A DNA stretch of 64,000 bases, from assembly GCF_024398035.1 (NCBI RefSeq), contig NZ_CP073748.1, positions 2,579,520 to 2,643,519 of the forward strand, given 5' to 3'. The stretch is from Kordiimonas sp. SCSIO 12603 (GTDB taxonomy: Bacteria > Pseudomonadota > Alphaproteobacteria > Sphingomonadales > Kordiimonadaceae). The translations under genes and the position numbers were made by a program. Under the pieces are notes generated by a model. The model made no database searches. It had not been told where the DNA came from and worked only from the letters and a program-made list of their open reading frames with translations. Positions 36,229 through 45,232 of this stretch are shown piece after piece (the first letter of the stretch is position 1; every line of letters starts with the position of its first letter).

Positions 36229-38856
36229 TTAAGCTACTGATTTTTCACAAAGTTCTCTAACATCATCACTTAACGTCGATGTTTCCAACAGAGTATTCAG
36301 GTATTTTTTCATTAAGGCCGCATTATTTTGAGGCTGTTTTTGCCACCTTCCAAGAGGAGCAACTAATTTTGCCGCGGTTTGCGGATTTTTCTTGTCGACC
36401 TCAGCAATAACATTAGCCAAAAACTTGTATCCGGATCCATCTGCCGCATGAAAGCCTCTCTGGTTCAAGAGAGAGAAACTCATAACAAGTGAACGTAGTC
36501 GATTAGGGTTCGTATAAGAAAAATCATCATGATTCGACAACTCTTCTACCAAGGACAAGGTATCTGACCTTTTACTTTGTGCCTGAACAGCAAACCATTT
36601 ATCTATAACCAACTCGTTTTCGTGCCACTGCTTATAGAAATCATCAAATATTTCCTGACGATAATCAAAGTCACCGTGCGATACCTCAATCAGCGCCGCT
36701 ATTTGATCAGTCATGTTATTAGCATCATGATAATGCGTTTTTACAATCTGATCCCCTCCATCAAGCAATGACAAGTAGGAAAGCATTCGATTTCTTAATC
36801 TGCGTTTACCTTTGGCTTGTTCAGATAATTCGTAATCTGATTGCTTCAGACTCTGATAAATACCCAAAAGTTGTTTCATATTCTGTTCAGCAACTTCTCT
36901 AAGCAAAGCTTCTCGCACAATATGCAAACGCTCAACATCGAGTTCAGAAATTTTCTGGCCTACTTCCAATTCACTTGGAATAGAAACTAATTCGGCGAGT
37001 AATGCATCATCTTGTTGATCCGCAGACAAACAGCCTGAAATAGCTTCCAAGTATACCGCTCTACTTGTACTATCCACACCCTCATATGCTGCAATTAGAA
37101 CATCAGTTGCTAAAGTCTGCGCTGCTTCGTAGCGCGCAAAAGCATCAGTGTCGCATTTAATCAAATGCGCCAATTCGCTTTCACTATAATCTGATTTCAC
37201 TAACACTGGGGCTGAAAAGCCTCGAAGAAAACTTAGAACAGCACCCTCTGGCACATCTCTAAATACAAATTCTTGCATGGTTTCCGTTAGCTGCAACAAA
37301 CAGCTGGTACCGTTCCAGTTCCCAGAGCCTTCAATAGCAGGGGTAATTTCTTTACCACTGGCATCCAACCATCCAATAACAATTGGCATATGATTAGCTT
37401 TTTTAGTGGCTTGGCCAGGTGTTGCTGGGCAGGCTTGCTCTAGTCTGAGAGAAACATCATTACCTTTTCTACGGCGCTCAAATGAAACTGTTGGAGTGCC
37501 TGCTTGAGAGTACCAAAGACGGAATTGTCTGAGATCCATCCCGCTAGCACTTTCCATAGCTTTGACAAAATCCTCACATGTAACTGCTTGTCCATCATGA
37601 CGTTCAAAATAAAGATCCATACCATCACGGAAAGCTGATGCACCGATAAGGGTATGCATCATGCGAATAACTTCAGCTCCCTTATTATAAACGGTTGCCG
37701 TATAAAAGTTATTGATCTCTACATATTTCTCAGGGCGTACTGGATGCGCTAGTGGGCTTCCGTCTTCTGGAAATTGAGAAAACCTGAGAGCCTTAACATC
37801 TTCGATCCGTTTTAAAGAGCGAGACCCTAAGTCAGCAGAAAACTCCTGATCCCGAAATACTGTCAGCCCTTCCTTAAGGCTTAACTGGAACCAATCCCGG
37901 CACGTAACCCTGTTCCCAGTCCAATTATGAAAATACTCGTGCCCGATAACACCTTCAACATGCCCAAAATCAGCGTCTGTAGCTGTATACTGATCAGCAA
38001 GCACATATTTTGTATTGAAGATGTTTAGTCCCTTATTTTCCATCGCCCCCATATTAAAATCAGACACCGCAACGATGTTGTAGATATTGAGGTCATACTC
38101 AAGGCCGTATACGTCTTCATCCCACTTCATAGAGCGTTGAAGTGCCCCCATAGCATATTCGCTACGTTCCATATCCTCCGGGCGTACGTAAATGTTCAGT
38201 TCAATTTCGTTACCGCTCTTTGTAACAAAAGAGCTCTTCCGTTCTGCCAAATCGCCAGCGACTAACGCAAATAGATAACTCGGTTTTGGATGAGGATCAT
38301 GCCATTCAGCAAAATGGCGCCCATTCTCAAGATCACCGTTTTCACTTCTATTACCGTTCGCTAGTAGAACTGGATACCGGGCTTTATCTGCTTCTATTCG
38401 CACATCGTAGCTCGCGAGCACATCTGGCCTGTCGAGAAAATAAGTAATATGTCTAAAGCCTTCAGCCTCACACTGAGTACAGAAGTTACCCCCGGAATAA
38501 TAAAGGCCGTCAAGGCGTGTATTTTCTTTTGGCTTTAGTTTTGTTTTTACGGTGAGTTCGAATACTTCAGGTAAACCATGAATAACGAGAGAAGTATCTG
38601 TAAGGGTATATTCATTTGGAGAAAGCTGGCGCCCATCAAGCTCTATTGTTAGGAGCTCCATATATTGGCCGCCATCAAGTGTTAGCGTAGTTTCGCTTGG
38701 TATTGTTTTTCGAAACACCGATTTCGCTGTCACTATTGCGCTATCCTCAAACAGCTCAAATAACAGCGAAATTTTTTCAATTGAAAAAGTTGGTGCAGAA
38801 TAATCCTTCAAAAAAATCTCTTTTTTTGAAGCAGGTGATACCAAGCTTGCGTCCAA
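36229..38856 (-). CDS. pepN: Aminopeptidase N (M1 family)
   Basis: Zinc aminopeptidase that removes N-terminal residues from peptides in the cytoplasm. In the frame counted from the ATG at 38898, the exopeptidase motif GAMEN is at 284-288 and the zinc site HEYFH...E at 320-343 (His320, Glu321, His324, Glu343). The C-terminal half is the DUF3458-type region of E. coli-type PepN. I prefer the TTG at 38856, preceded by GAGAGGG and just after the regulator stop, over the ATG at 38898, which lies inside the regulator gene without a good ribosome site. That start gives MDASLVSPASKKEIFLKDY. Confidence 0.93.
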   Translation of the reverse strand: MDASLVSPASKKEIFLKDYSAPTFSIEKISLLFELFEDSAIVTAKSVFRKTIPSETTLTLDGGQYMELLTIELDGRQLSPNEYTLTDTSLVIHGLPEVFELTVKTKLKPKENTRLDGLYYSGGNFCTQCEAEGFRHITYFLDRPDVLASYDVRIEADKARYPVLLANGNRSENGDLENGRHFAEWHDPHPKPSYLFALVAGDLAERKSSFVTKSGNEIELNIYVRPEDMERSEYAMGALQRSMKWDEDVYGLEYDLNIYNIVAVSDFNMGAMENKGLNIFNTKYVLADQYTATDADFGHVEGVIGHEYFHNWTGNRVTCRDWFQLSLKEGLTVFRDQEFSADLGSRSLKRIEDVKALRFSQFPEDGSPLAHPVRPEKYVEINNFYTATVYNKGAEVIRMMHTLIGASAFRDGMDLYFERHDGQAVTCEDFVKAMESASGMDLRQFRLWYSQAGTPTVSFERRRKGNDVSLRLEQACPATPGQATKKANHMPIVIGWLDASGKEITPAIEGSGNWNGTSCLLQLTETMQEFVFRDVPEGAVLSFLRGFSAPVLVKSDYSESELAHLIKCDTDAFARYEAAQTLATDVLIAAYEGVDSTSRAVYLEAISGCLSADQQDDALLAELVSIPSELEVGQKISELDVERLHIVREALLREVAEQNMKQLLGIYQSLKQSDYELSEQAKGKRRLRNRMLSYLSLLDGGDQIVKTHYHDANNMTDQIAALIEVSHGDFDYRQEIFDDFYKQWHENELVIDKWFAVQAQSKRSDTLSLVEELSNHDDFSYTNPNRLRSLVMSFSLLNQRGFHAADGSGYKFLANVIAEVDKKNPQTAAKLVAPLGRWQKQPQNNAALMKKYLNTLLETSTLSDDVRELCEKSVA

Positions 38857-38857
38857 G

Positions 38858-39349
38858 TTACCCTCTCTTGCGGCGATTTTTCGTATTTTCAACAGCATAG
38901 TCCAAAGGAAGCGCTGTTGTATATTTAATACGTTCCATCGCGAAGGAAGAACTCACGTCAGTAAGTTGAACTTTCTTGATCAGACTTTTATAAAATACGT
39001 CATAGGCTGCCATATCTGGCACAACTACACGCATCAAATAATCGATTTCACCGCTCATGCGGTATAGTTCAACAACCTCAGGGAAGTCACAAACCATCTC
39101 CGCAAATTCGTCTAGCCATTCAAAATTATGCTCATTTGTGCGAATAGCTACAAAAACATCAAGAGGAACATTAACTTTGTTACGGTCAACCAGAGCAACG
39201 CGGCGTGTGATATAACCTTCCTGCTCTAAAATCTGGATACGACGCCAACAAGGTGTTGTAGAAAGACCTACAGCTTCAGCAATCTCTGCTGTGCTCATAG
39301 TTGCATCTTTTTGCAACAAATTTAGTATCTTGCGATCAATTTCATCCAT
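38858..39349 (-). CDS. Lrp/AsnC-family transcriptional regulator
   Basis: A 163-residue feast/famine regulator. HTH domain MDEIDRKILNLLQKDATMSTAEIAEAVGLSTTPCWRRIQILEQEGYI, then the RAM ligand-binding domain with GEIDYLMRVVVPDMAAYDVFYK. The frame extends to 39439, but the added 30 residues are not family-like; GAGGTG lies correctly before the ATG at 39349. The TAA stop is two bases before the likely TTG start of pepN, so the two are probably co-expressed. Ligand is likely an amino acid, not determinable here. Confidence 0.92.
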   Translation of the reverse strand: MDEIDRKILNLLQKDATMSTAEIAEAVGLSTTPCWRRIQILEQEGYITRRVALVDRNKVNVPLDVFVAIRTNEHNFEWLDEFAEMVCDFPEVVELYRMSGEIDYLMRVVVPDMAAYDVFYKSLIKKVQLTDVSSSFAMERIKYTTALPLDYAVENTKNRRKRG

Positions 39350-39457
39350 AAAACACCTCAACTTCGGCTTGTCAGCCGGTACTGGAAACAGATAGCTGTT
39401 TTTAATATAATAATCCTTCACAGCTTCGCAAGAAGCCATGAAGGAACTTCATTTAAG

Positions 39458-40129
39458 CTATTTTTCGCCTTTGATCAAAAGGTTATCGAAAGATAGTTTA
39501 CCTGCACCAAGTAATGCAATTGGAAGAAGAGCTGCAAACCATGTTGCGTGATCCGCAAACATACCTGGATATACAAGTATTTGGATAAAGAGCGTCATTC
39601 CTAAAAGACCAAATGCACCTAGACGAGCACCAATACCAAACAAAATCATTAACGGCAAAAATGTCTCTGCATAAAGTGCAAGCTGTCCCATAAATTCTGG
39701 GTCAATATAATCAATACCATACTCATCTTCAAACAATGATGTAGTACTGTCATTGATAGAGAAAAACGCGCTTACATGATCACCAAAAGTTGGTTCAAAC
39801 TGCTGCTGGAATTTTTCAGCAACACCAGCGTCAGGAAATAGTTCAGAAGCGGTATCTACAATATCTGAAACATAGTATGTTTCTTCTTCGTCCAAGTTTT
39901 CCTGAATAGCCGCTACAACACTGTCATCCAGTGAAGCACCTTTTAGCGCCTCGATTACCTGATCAACCTCAAGCTCTGGATCGGTATCAATTGCAGCTGC
40001 TTTTGTACGGCCAGACTGATAAAAAATCTTTGCAGCCCATGCACGTAAAAACAACAGGAAATAATCTTGTGTAGAAAAACGATTGCCAAATTCTGTTAAC
40101 TTGGCAAACAAAGATCTAATTTGTTCCAC
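39458..40129 (-). CDS. DoxX-like membrane protein of the bufferin operon
   Basis: A membrane protein of about 223 residues. The first membrane helix (FLLFLRAWAAKIFYQSG) shows the DoxX pattern and is followed by a soluble insert of about 100 acidic residues (with FPDAGVAEKFQQQFEPTF), then three helices from AETFLPLMILFGIGARLGAFGLL. DoxX proteins accompany DUF692/DUF2063 operons; the role may be electron transfer or export. The frame is open from 40165 inside bufC, but GAAAGG before the GTG at 40129 favours that start. It is the last gene of the operon. Confidence 0.75.
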   Translation of the reverse strand: MEQIRSLFAKLTEFGNRFSTQDYFLLFLRAWAAKIFYQSGRTKAAAIDTDPELEVDQVIEALKGASLDDSVVAAIQENLDEEETYYVSDIVDTASELFPDAGVAEKFQQQFEPTFGDHVSAFFSINDSTTSLFEDEYGIDYIDPEFMGQLALYAETFLPLMILFGIGARLGAFGLLGMTLFIQILVYPGMFADHATWFAALLPIALLGAGKLSFDNLLIKGEK

Positions 40130-40142
40130 TTTCTTTGACCTT

Positions 40143-40838
40143 TCATGGCTCGCTAGCGAGCACAACTCCTTTAAGTGTCAAAGCATCTAACCCTACCATA
40201 GAAGCATTAACAGTCACATCTTCGAGATCATTCTTAAGATTTTGAAGTAAAGCCCTCTCTTCCGTAGTCAGCGGATATAGCTTTATTTCACCACCATCAA
40301 GAACAACACATACAGTCTGTCCACCTTGTTCTAAATGAACAGCCTCCGGCATTAACTGCCCCTGCCCAACCATCCACAGGTTTAAAAGCGGATAATCACT
40401 TTCAATAATCCTGACATGAGGGTTAAGCGTTAATTTATCTGCAACAGCAGAAACAGGGCTTACATACTGTAAGCGATGTATAGCCCATTCGATACGGATG
40501 ATATCTGCTATATAGACAACATCTTCCGCATGCTCATAGTTTTCAAAAAAATCAGCAAATTCAGAGCCATACTCGTCCAAAGCAGCTTCTCTGGGCGGAT
40601 GTGCACGAATAAACTGTTTAATCGCTTCCCTCAGGAAAGCCTCCCCCACAAAATTTTCTGCTAGAGGGAAAACAGCCTGAAGGTTATCAGCAAGCGTTAG
40701 CAGAAAGTTATTCTGATAAACTTGCAAACGTTGCTCTGGAGCAATTGCCCCGTCATTAACAATCGCAGGAAGAATGCCGGTTGAGGCATCACCCTGCTGA
40801 ATAGCCAATCTGAAATTTTTCTGCAGTTCCTCAAGCAT
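40143..40838 (-). CDS. bufC: DUF2063 protein, partner of the MNIO enzyme (BufC-like)
   Basis: A 231-residue protein with the DUF2063 N-terminal domain (YQNNFLLTLADNLQAVFPLAENFVGEAFLREAIKQFIRAHPP) followed by a second domain of about 90 residues. In related systems it binds the precursor peptide and presents it to the iron enzyme encoded beside it. The frame begins at a TTG (40847), but GGAG is placed for the ATG at 40838, which overlaps the bufB stop by 8 bases. Symbol is used by similarity to the Caulobacter bufferin operon. Confidence 0.85.
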   Translation of the reverse strand: MLEELQKNFRLAIQQGDASTGILPAIVNDGAIAPEQRLQVYQNNFLLTLADNLQAVFPLAENFVGEAFLREAIKQFIRAHPPREAALDEYGSEFADFFENYEHAEDVVYIADIIRIEWAIHRLQYVSPVSAVADKLTLNPHVRIIESDYPLLNLWMVGQGQLMPEAVHLEQGGQTVCVVLDGGEIKLYPLTTEERALLQNLKNDLEDVTVNASMVGLDALTLKGVVLASEP

Positions 40839-41712
40839 AGCGAGCAAGCTCCTGCTCCCCAGCTTGACGTTCCAAAATAGATTTTGCTTTTTCTGCCTCT
40901 GTCATCAACACCTGAAAGCTAGGGATATTGCTATCCCATTCAACAAGTGTCGGCACAGCGCCCGCTTCTGCAGTGACGCGGCGATAAATATCCCAAACGT
41001 CATCACACACAATACTGCCGTGATCATCAATAAGCAGAGGTGTTCCTTCTACATCACGAATTGCATGACCTGCTAAATGAATTTCCTTTACTTTATCAAG
41101 AGGGAAATCATCTAGATAGCTATCCGTATTCCAGTGCATGTTAGTACCTGAAACATAAACATTATTTACATCAAGTAACAAACCACAGTCCGTTTTTTCA
41201 GCAATAGTTGCTAAAAATTCAGGCTCAGGTATTTCACTTTGTTCAAATGCTAAATAAGCAGAAGGATTTTCTACCAAAATCTGTCGACCTAAAGCCTGCT
41301 GCATAGTATCGATATTTTTTATAACAATCTGCAAACTTTCTTTATTCAAAGGAAGTGGCAACAGATCGCTAAGATAATACCCATCATGAACAGACCAAGC
41401 CAGATGCTCAGACACTAAAGCTGGATTATAACGCTCAACAAGCGCACTAAACCGTTTCAAATGATCTGCATCCAAACCTTGTGCTGATCCAAGAGACATG
41501 CCTACACCGTGAATAGAGAGGGCATAATTCTCCAGGATAGCTTCAAGGTACCGATGGTGAGCACCACCATCAGACATATAGTTTTCAGCATGCACTTCAA
41601 AGAAAGCCAAATCTGGTTGAGAATGTAGTACATCCTCAAAATGTTGGCTTTTCAAGCTCACGCCAACAGGCAAATTGCTGCTGGATAGTAAGTGAATGGG
41701 CTGTTTAACCAT
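40831..41712 (-). CDS. bufB: DUF692 multinuclear non-haem iron oxidative enzyme (BufB-like)
   Basis: A 293-residue TIM-barrel MNIO enzyme. Characteristic segments: FEVHAENYM, SIHGVGMSLGS, SEHLAWS, LVENPSAYL, CGLLLDVNNVYVS, IHLAGH, DDHGS and LVEWDSNIPS, in which the His, Glu and Asp residues bind the iron atoms. In bufferin biosynthesis such enzymes turn cysteines of a precursor into thiooxazole-type rings that bind copper. The adjacent precursor and DUF2063 genes support that role here. Length and all expected metal-ligand motifs look intact. Confidence 0.92.
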   Translation of the reverse strand: MVKQPIHLLSSSNLPVGVSLKSQHFEDVLHSQPDLAFFEVHAENYMSDGGAHHRYLEAILENYALSIHGVGMSLGSAQGLDADHLKRFSALVERYNPALVSEHLAWSVHDGYYLSDLLPLPLNKESLQIVIKNIDTMQQALGRQILVENPSAYLAFEQSEIPEPEFLATIAEKTDCGLLLDVNNVYVSGTNMHWNTDSYLDDFPLDKVKEIHLAGHAIRDVEGTPLLIDDHGSIVCDDVWDIYRRVTAEAGAVPTLVEWDSNIPSFQVLMTEAEKAKSILERQAGEQELARYA

Positions 41713-41745
41713 AATATATAACCACTACCCAGCAACTAATTCAGC

Positions 41746-42024
41746 TTAGGCTTTTTTTGGCTTCTTAGTGCTGCCAGCGATACGCTTACATAGGCCTTTA
41801 GTTACATAGATCCACTCTTCTGGGTGGTTATCAACTTTTGCCTGACCTGCACAGCTGTGTGTAGAAGTACCGCAATCGTTCATGCCTTTAGCAACGATGC
41901 CGTAGCACTTCTCTTTTTTAGCTTTCTTATCTGCAGCAACAGCAGAAGTAGAAGCAGCCGCCATTGCGAAAGCTACAACACCAGTAGTAGCAACAGCCGT
42001 TTTAGCAATACGATTGATTTTCAT
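41746..42024 (-). CDS. bufA: Bufferin-type precursor peptide (DUF2282, BufA1-like)
   Basis: A 92-residue peptide. Residues 1-31 are a Sec signal peptide ending SAVAA, an unusual feature for a RiPP leader but standard for bufferins. The core has four cysteines at 40, 51, 58 and 79 (KEKCYGIVAKGMNDCG, HSCAG, GLCKRI) and the NHPEEWIYVTKG segment typical of DUF2282. The tail is lysine-rich. By analogy two of the cysteines would be modified by the MNIO enzyme, and the product would bind copper in the periplasm. GAAGGA lies at correct spacing before the ATG. Confidence 0.88.
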   Translation of the reverse strand: MKINRIAKTAVATTGVVAFAMAAASTSAVAADKKAKKEKCYGIVAKGMNDCGTSTHSCAGQAKVDNHPEEWIYVTKGLCKRIAGSTKKPKKA

Positions 42025-42055
42025 CGTTCATTTCCTTCAATAAGTTGCGTAAACC

Positions 42056-42078
42056 TAAGCGATATCCTGCGTCGCTTA
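42056..42078. promoter_or_regulatory. Inverted repeat upstream of the bufferin operon
   Basis: TAAGCGA and TCGCTTA, a perfect 7-base inverted repeat separated by 9 bases, 32 bases before the bufA start on the minus strand. GCGTAA/TTACGC bases extend it outward with a gap. Centred where a promoter or operator would sit, it is a candidate site for a metal-responsive or ECF-type regulator. No such regulator gene is in the window. Confidence 0.45.
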
Positions 42079-42208
42079 CGCCCAATATATTGCCTCTTTT
42101 TCGCGAAAATAAAAATAATATAACCTTCACGAGTTAGTGAGGCTAATGTTAACCATAAGAAAAACAGAAAACGCAAGCATTTCCGGGGCTTGTAGGCAAT
42201 ATTAGATT

Positions 42209-45200
42209 TTATCTACCGGAAAAATCACTACGATATTCACGCATAAATGTCTGAAGTTTCTCAACGCTCGCGATTTGGCTAGCAATAGCACCAAGCTCTC
42301 TACCACTAAGTTCCTGGTCATTTGTCAACAATTCGAAAGCATTGGCAAAATCACCGCTACGCATCTGATTGCCATATCGGCGGCGCATCTCAATAAGCCC
42401 TGCCCGGTCATCCATGAAAGTCATACCAATAGTGAGTCTGATCAAATTCAGACGTTGAAGACTGTTAAGTGCCTGATTCCTGCGCCAGCCGTCTCCAAGA
42501 ATACGCTGTACCGTATTAATCAGTTTCGGCCATTCTTTACTACCCCAGAAAATATCAGTGCGCAGAACCTCTGCATCAGCACTACTATCATCTTCCAGCA
42601 TCACTTCTGCTTCTTCATAACGCCCCTGTTCTACAAGAGCCCGTGCTTCAACATGCCTGCGGTTTGCAACAATATCATTGGGTAATCTAGGTTCCCGGGT
42701 TGCCCGCAAAATCTCGATAGCCTGCTCTGGCCTCGAATCCATAATATAGATTTTAGCTAACTGGGCAGCGATTTGCGCTCGTGCGGCACCTTCCGCACGC
42801 TGAGACACCTGATATTCAAGAAGAGTTGCGGCATTATCTAAAAGATCAACAGAAACCATTCGCGCAGCTAATCGCCGCACCATGAAGTCACCTTCAGCCC
42901 CAAGTGGTGTAAGGTCTTGAAACTGATAAAACAGACTAATGGCGGCAACCGGTGTCATTTCATCTGCACCGTTATTTACATATAGATCTTTAAACACCTG
43001 TCCCATACGGAGCAGCATTTTCAGCTCACTCGCCTCTTCCGGATAGTATGAAACCCCCGCACGAAGCGCAGAAAGGCCCGCTGTATATTGCTTTGTAGCA
43101 AAATAATATTCGGCTAGGTCATTCAAAAGCTTAATTTCAAACTTATCTCCGCGCCAAGCATAACGAAGGCGTTCTAGTTGATCGATAGCATCTGTATAAT
43201 TAAGGTCTCCGTTCCGAAGCCCATACCGAATACGTGCGTACCTAGCCCTAGCTGAAATCCAACGGTTTGAAGCACCTGTTAGTTCATCATACTGGGCAAA
43301 TGCTGTATCGAAATCGCCTTGCATTTCTGAAATACGGGCCGCTTGGAACAATGTTTCAAGCAACTGATCTTCGTTAAGATCAACACCATTCAAAAGCGCT
43401 AATTCTTGTTGAGCGAGCTCAATGTCTCCAGTTTCAACAGCTGCCCTTACAGCAGCGAGAGATATTTCCGCACGGTCCTCGGTATCATATGTACCCATTA
43501 CGTCTTTACCGCGACGGTAATGCTCCAACGCCTTTTCGTAATGGCCCTTCTGTTCTTCAACGAGTAACAGCCAAAGCTCAGCATCCTGTTCAGCTTCTAA
43601 TTCTCTTGCGGAAAGATCAGCGAGAGCAGCATCCAATCTACCTTGCTTGAAATTAGCCACACCTCGAACTGCGAGGAATTCCGTATTTTGAGACAGTAAC
43701 GGGTCTTCTTCTAGCATCCGCTCAAGAATACCGAGTGCCTCAGCGGCCCGGCCATGGGCCAAATAATAACGAGCTAACTTCCAGCGAACTTCGTTGCGAT
43801 CATCTAACTGACGCAGCGAAAGTTCATACAATAAACGAGTTTTATTTTTCCGGTATTCCCAAGAAGGGCCAATGCGCCAATTGGCGAAATCAATCAATCG
43901 CGCGAAGCCCGTCTGTAAATCACTACCGATCCCTGTGGCTCGAGAAAGCCTTGAAGAAGAAAGAAAATCATTTCCAGAAGAACTAATAGCAACACCATCA
44001 GTGAAACGCTCAACATTTACAAAGTCTGTCAGTGGCGTGATTACAATACCTTGCGCGGTTTCAGCGAGCTCAGCTGATGCATAACTAAAGTCCTGCGCTA
44101 ATCCACTGCCCTGCCGTGCCAAAGGCATCACCACAAAATAATCGCCAATGTCTGGATCTTCTACTTCAATTTTGCGTCCTACATCAGATGCAGCAACAAA
44201 AATCTGCTGACCGTTGGCACCTTCATTACGGCGTTCTGGCGTAATTGGAAAACGGGGCTTTGCCGGTGTATCTTTCAAGTAAATAATCCACCGTCGGGCA
44301 TCCTTTTCCACCACATAATTCTGATTGGTTCTAACAGACATCCTAAGAACTAGTGCATCAAGATGTTCTAGCTGCTCAACCGTATGAATTCGATCAGAAA
44401 CCAATGTACCAGCATCAATCATACCTTTTGGATCAAAAGCATATGTTTGATCAAACACGATCCAAAGATACTCACCGCGTTCAAATACGGCTGCTGCAGC
44501 GTCTATCGGCCAATTGAAGGAAAGCGAAATACCATTCTCAACCTCGGCAACACCAACATCTACTGCTTCCTGATCAGGATTGGTTACTTCAGGCAAACCC
44601 AAAAGTCTGATAGGTCCCCTTTGTTCCTGCCTACTAACCGTACTAATGTCGGTCGTGCTTCCAAGATCGTCATCTTCAGGCACGGCATTGTCTGCCGGTA
44701 CACCTTCACCACCATCGTTTTCTACATCTTCTTCAATAGGTTCACTATTTTCATCTGCAGCTGCTGCAGCAGGAGGTGGAGTAAAAGCGCCAGAATCAAC
44801 AAAAGCCGGTAGAGAAGCAGTTTCTTCACCACCATAAACATCAACAATCAAGAAATTCCCAGACCGAAAATCTCGTGGTGACACACCGGGTAACACATCA
44901 AAATCAATAAGTGTTCTGCCCCCAATGTAGCTAACCCTTGGATTGCCAATTTGTCTAAGATTTGCCGCACCAAAAGCACTAAAATCAGGGGTAAAAACAC
45001 TATCGAGTGTAATTCTTAAAACCTTGTCATTAACCGCAATTGAATATGTTGCATCTCCAGGTATATCGACTGCAATTCGGGCATGATTTGCTAACTGCCC
45101 ACTTTGGAAAGTAATTGTTGGGCCACTTACCTGCGCAGTAACAGCAGGCGCAAACGAAGCGGGTACTGCAAAAATTGCAGTAGTGAGTGCTGTTGTTACA

Positions 45201-45232
45201 CACAGCTTTTTCACCCACTTAGAAGAGGTCAT
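42209..45232 (-). CDS. Large periplasmic TPR protein of the motility block
   Basis: About 1007 residues. A signal peptide (residues 8-33 of the chosen start, ending VTAQ) precedes an N-terminal strand-rich domain with an AMIN-like look (ARIAVDIPGDATYSIAVNDKVLRITLD), an acidic linker, and then a long run of TPR-like helix pairs from about residue 460 to the end. The frame is open from 45274 but the ATG at 45232 starts just before the signal and overlaps motB by 14 bases. It may play the role of the periplasmic MotC-type protein, an inference from its place after motB and near the motE-like gene. Confidence 0.75.
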   Translation of the reverse strand: MTSSKWVKKLCVTTALTTAIFAVPASFAPAVTAQVSGPTITFQSGQLANHARIAVDIPGDATYSIAVNDKVLRITLDSVFTPDFSAFGAANLRQIGNPRVSYIGGRTLIDFDVLPGVSPRDFRSGNFLIVDVYGGEETASLPAFVDSGAFTPPPAAAAADENSEPIEEDVENDGGEGVPADNAVPEDDDLGSTTDISTVSRQEQRGPIRLLGLPEVTNPDQEAVDVGVAEVENGISLSFNWPIDAAAAVFERGEYLWIVFDQTYAFDPKGMIDAGTLVSDRIHTVEQLEHLDALVLRMSVRTNQNYVVEKDARRWIIYLKDTPAKPRFPITPERRNEGANGQQIFVAASDVGRKIEVEDPDIGDYFVVMPLARQGSGLAQDFSYASAELAETAQGIVITPLTDFVNVERFTDGVAISSSGNDFLSSSRLSRATGIGSDLQTGFARLIDFANWRIGPSWEYRKNKTRLLYELSLRQLDDRNEVRWKLARYYLAHGRAAEALGILERMLEEDPLLSQNTEFLAVRGVANFKQGRLDAALADLSARELEAEQDAELWLLLVEEQKGHYEKALEHYRRGKDVMGTYDTEDRAEISLAAVRAAVETGDIELAQQELALLNGVDLNEDQLLETLFQAARISEMQGDFDTAFAQYDELTGASNRWISARARYARIRYGLRNGDLNYTDAIDQLERLRYAWRGDKFEIKLLNDLAEYYFATKQYTAGLSALRAGVSYYPEEASELKMLLRMGQVFKDLYVNNGADEMTPVAAISLFYQFQDLTPLGAEGDFMVRRLAARMVSVDLLDNAATLLEYQVSQRAEGAARAQIAAQLAKIYIMDSRPEQAIEILRATREPRLPNDIVANRRHVEARALVEQGRYEEAEVMLEDDSSADAEVLRTDIFWGSKEWPKLINTVQRILGDGWRRNQALNSLQRLNLIRLTIGMTFMDDRAGLIEMRRRYGNQMRSGDFANAFELLTNDQELSGRELGAIASQIASVEKLQTFMREYRSDFSGR

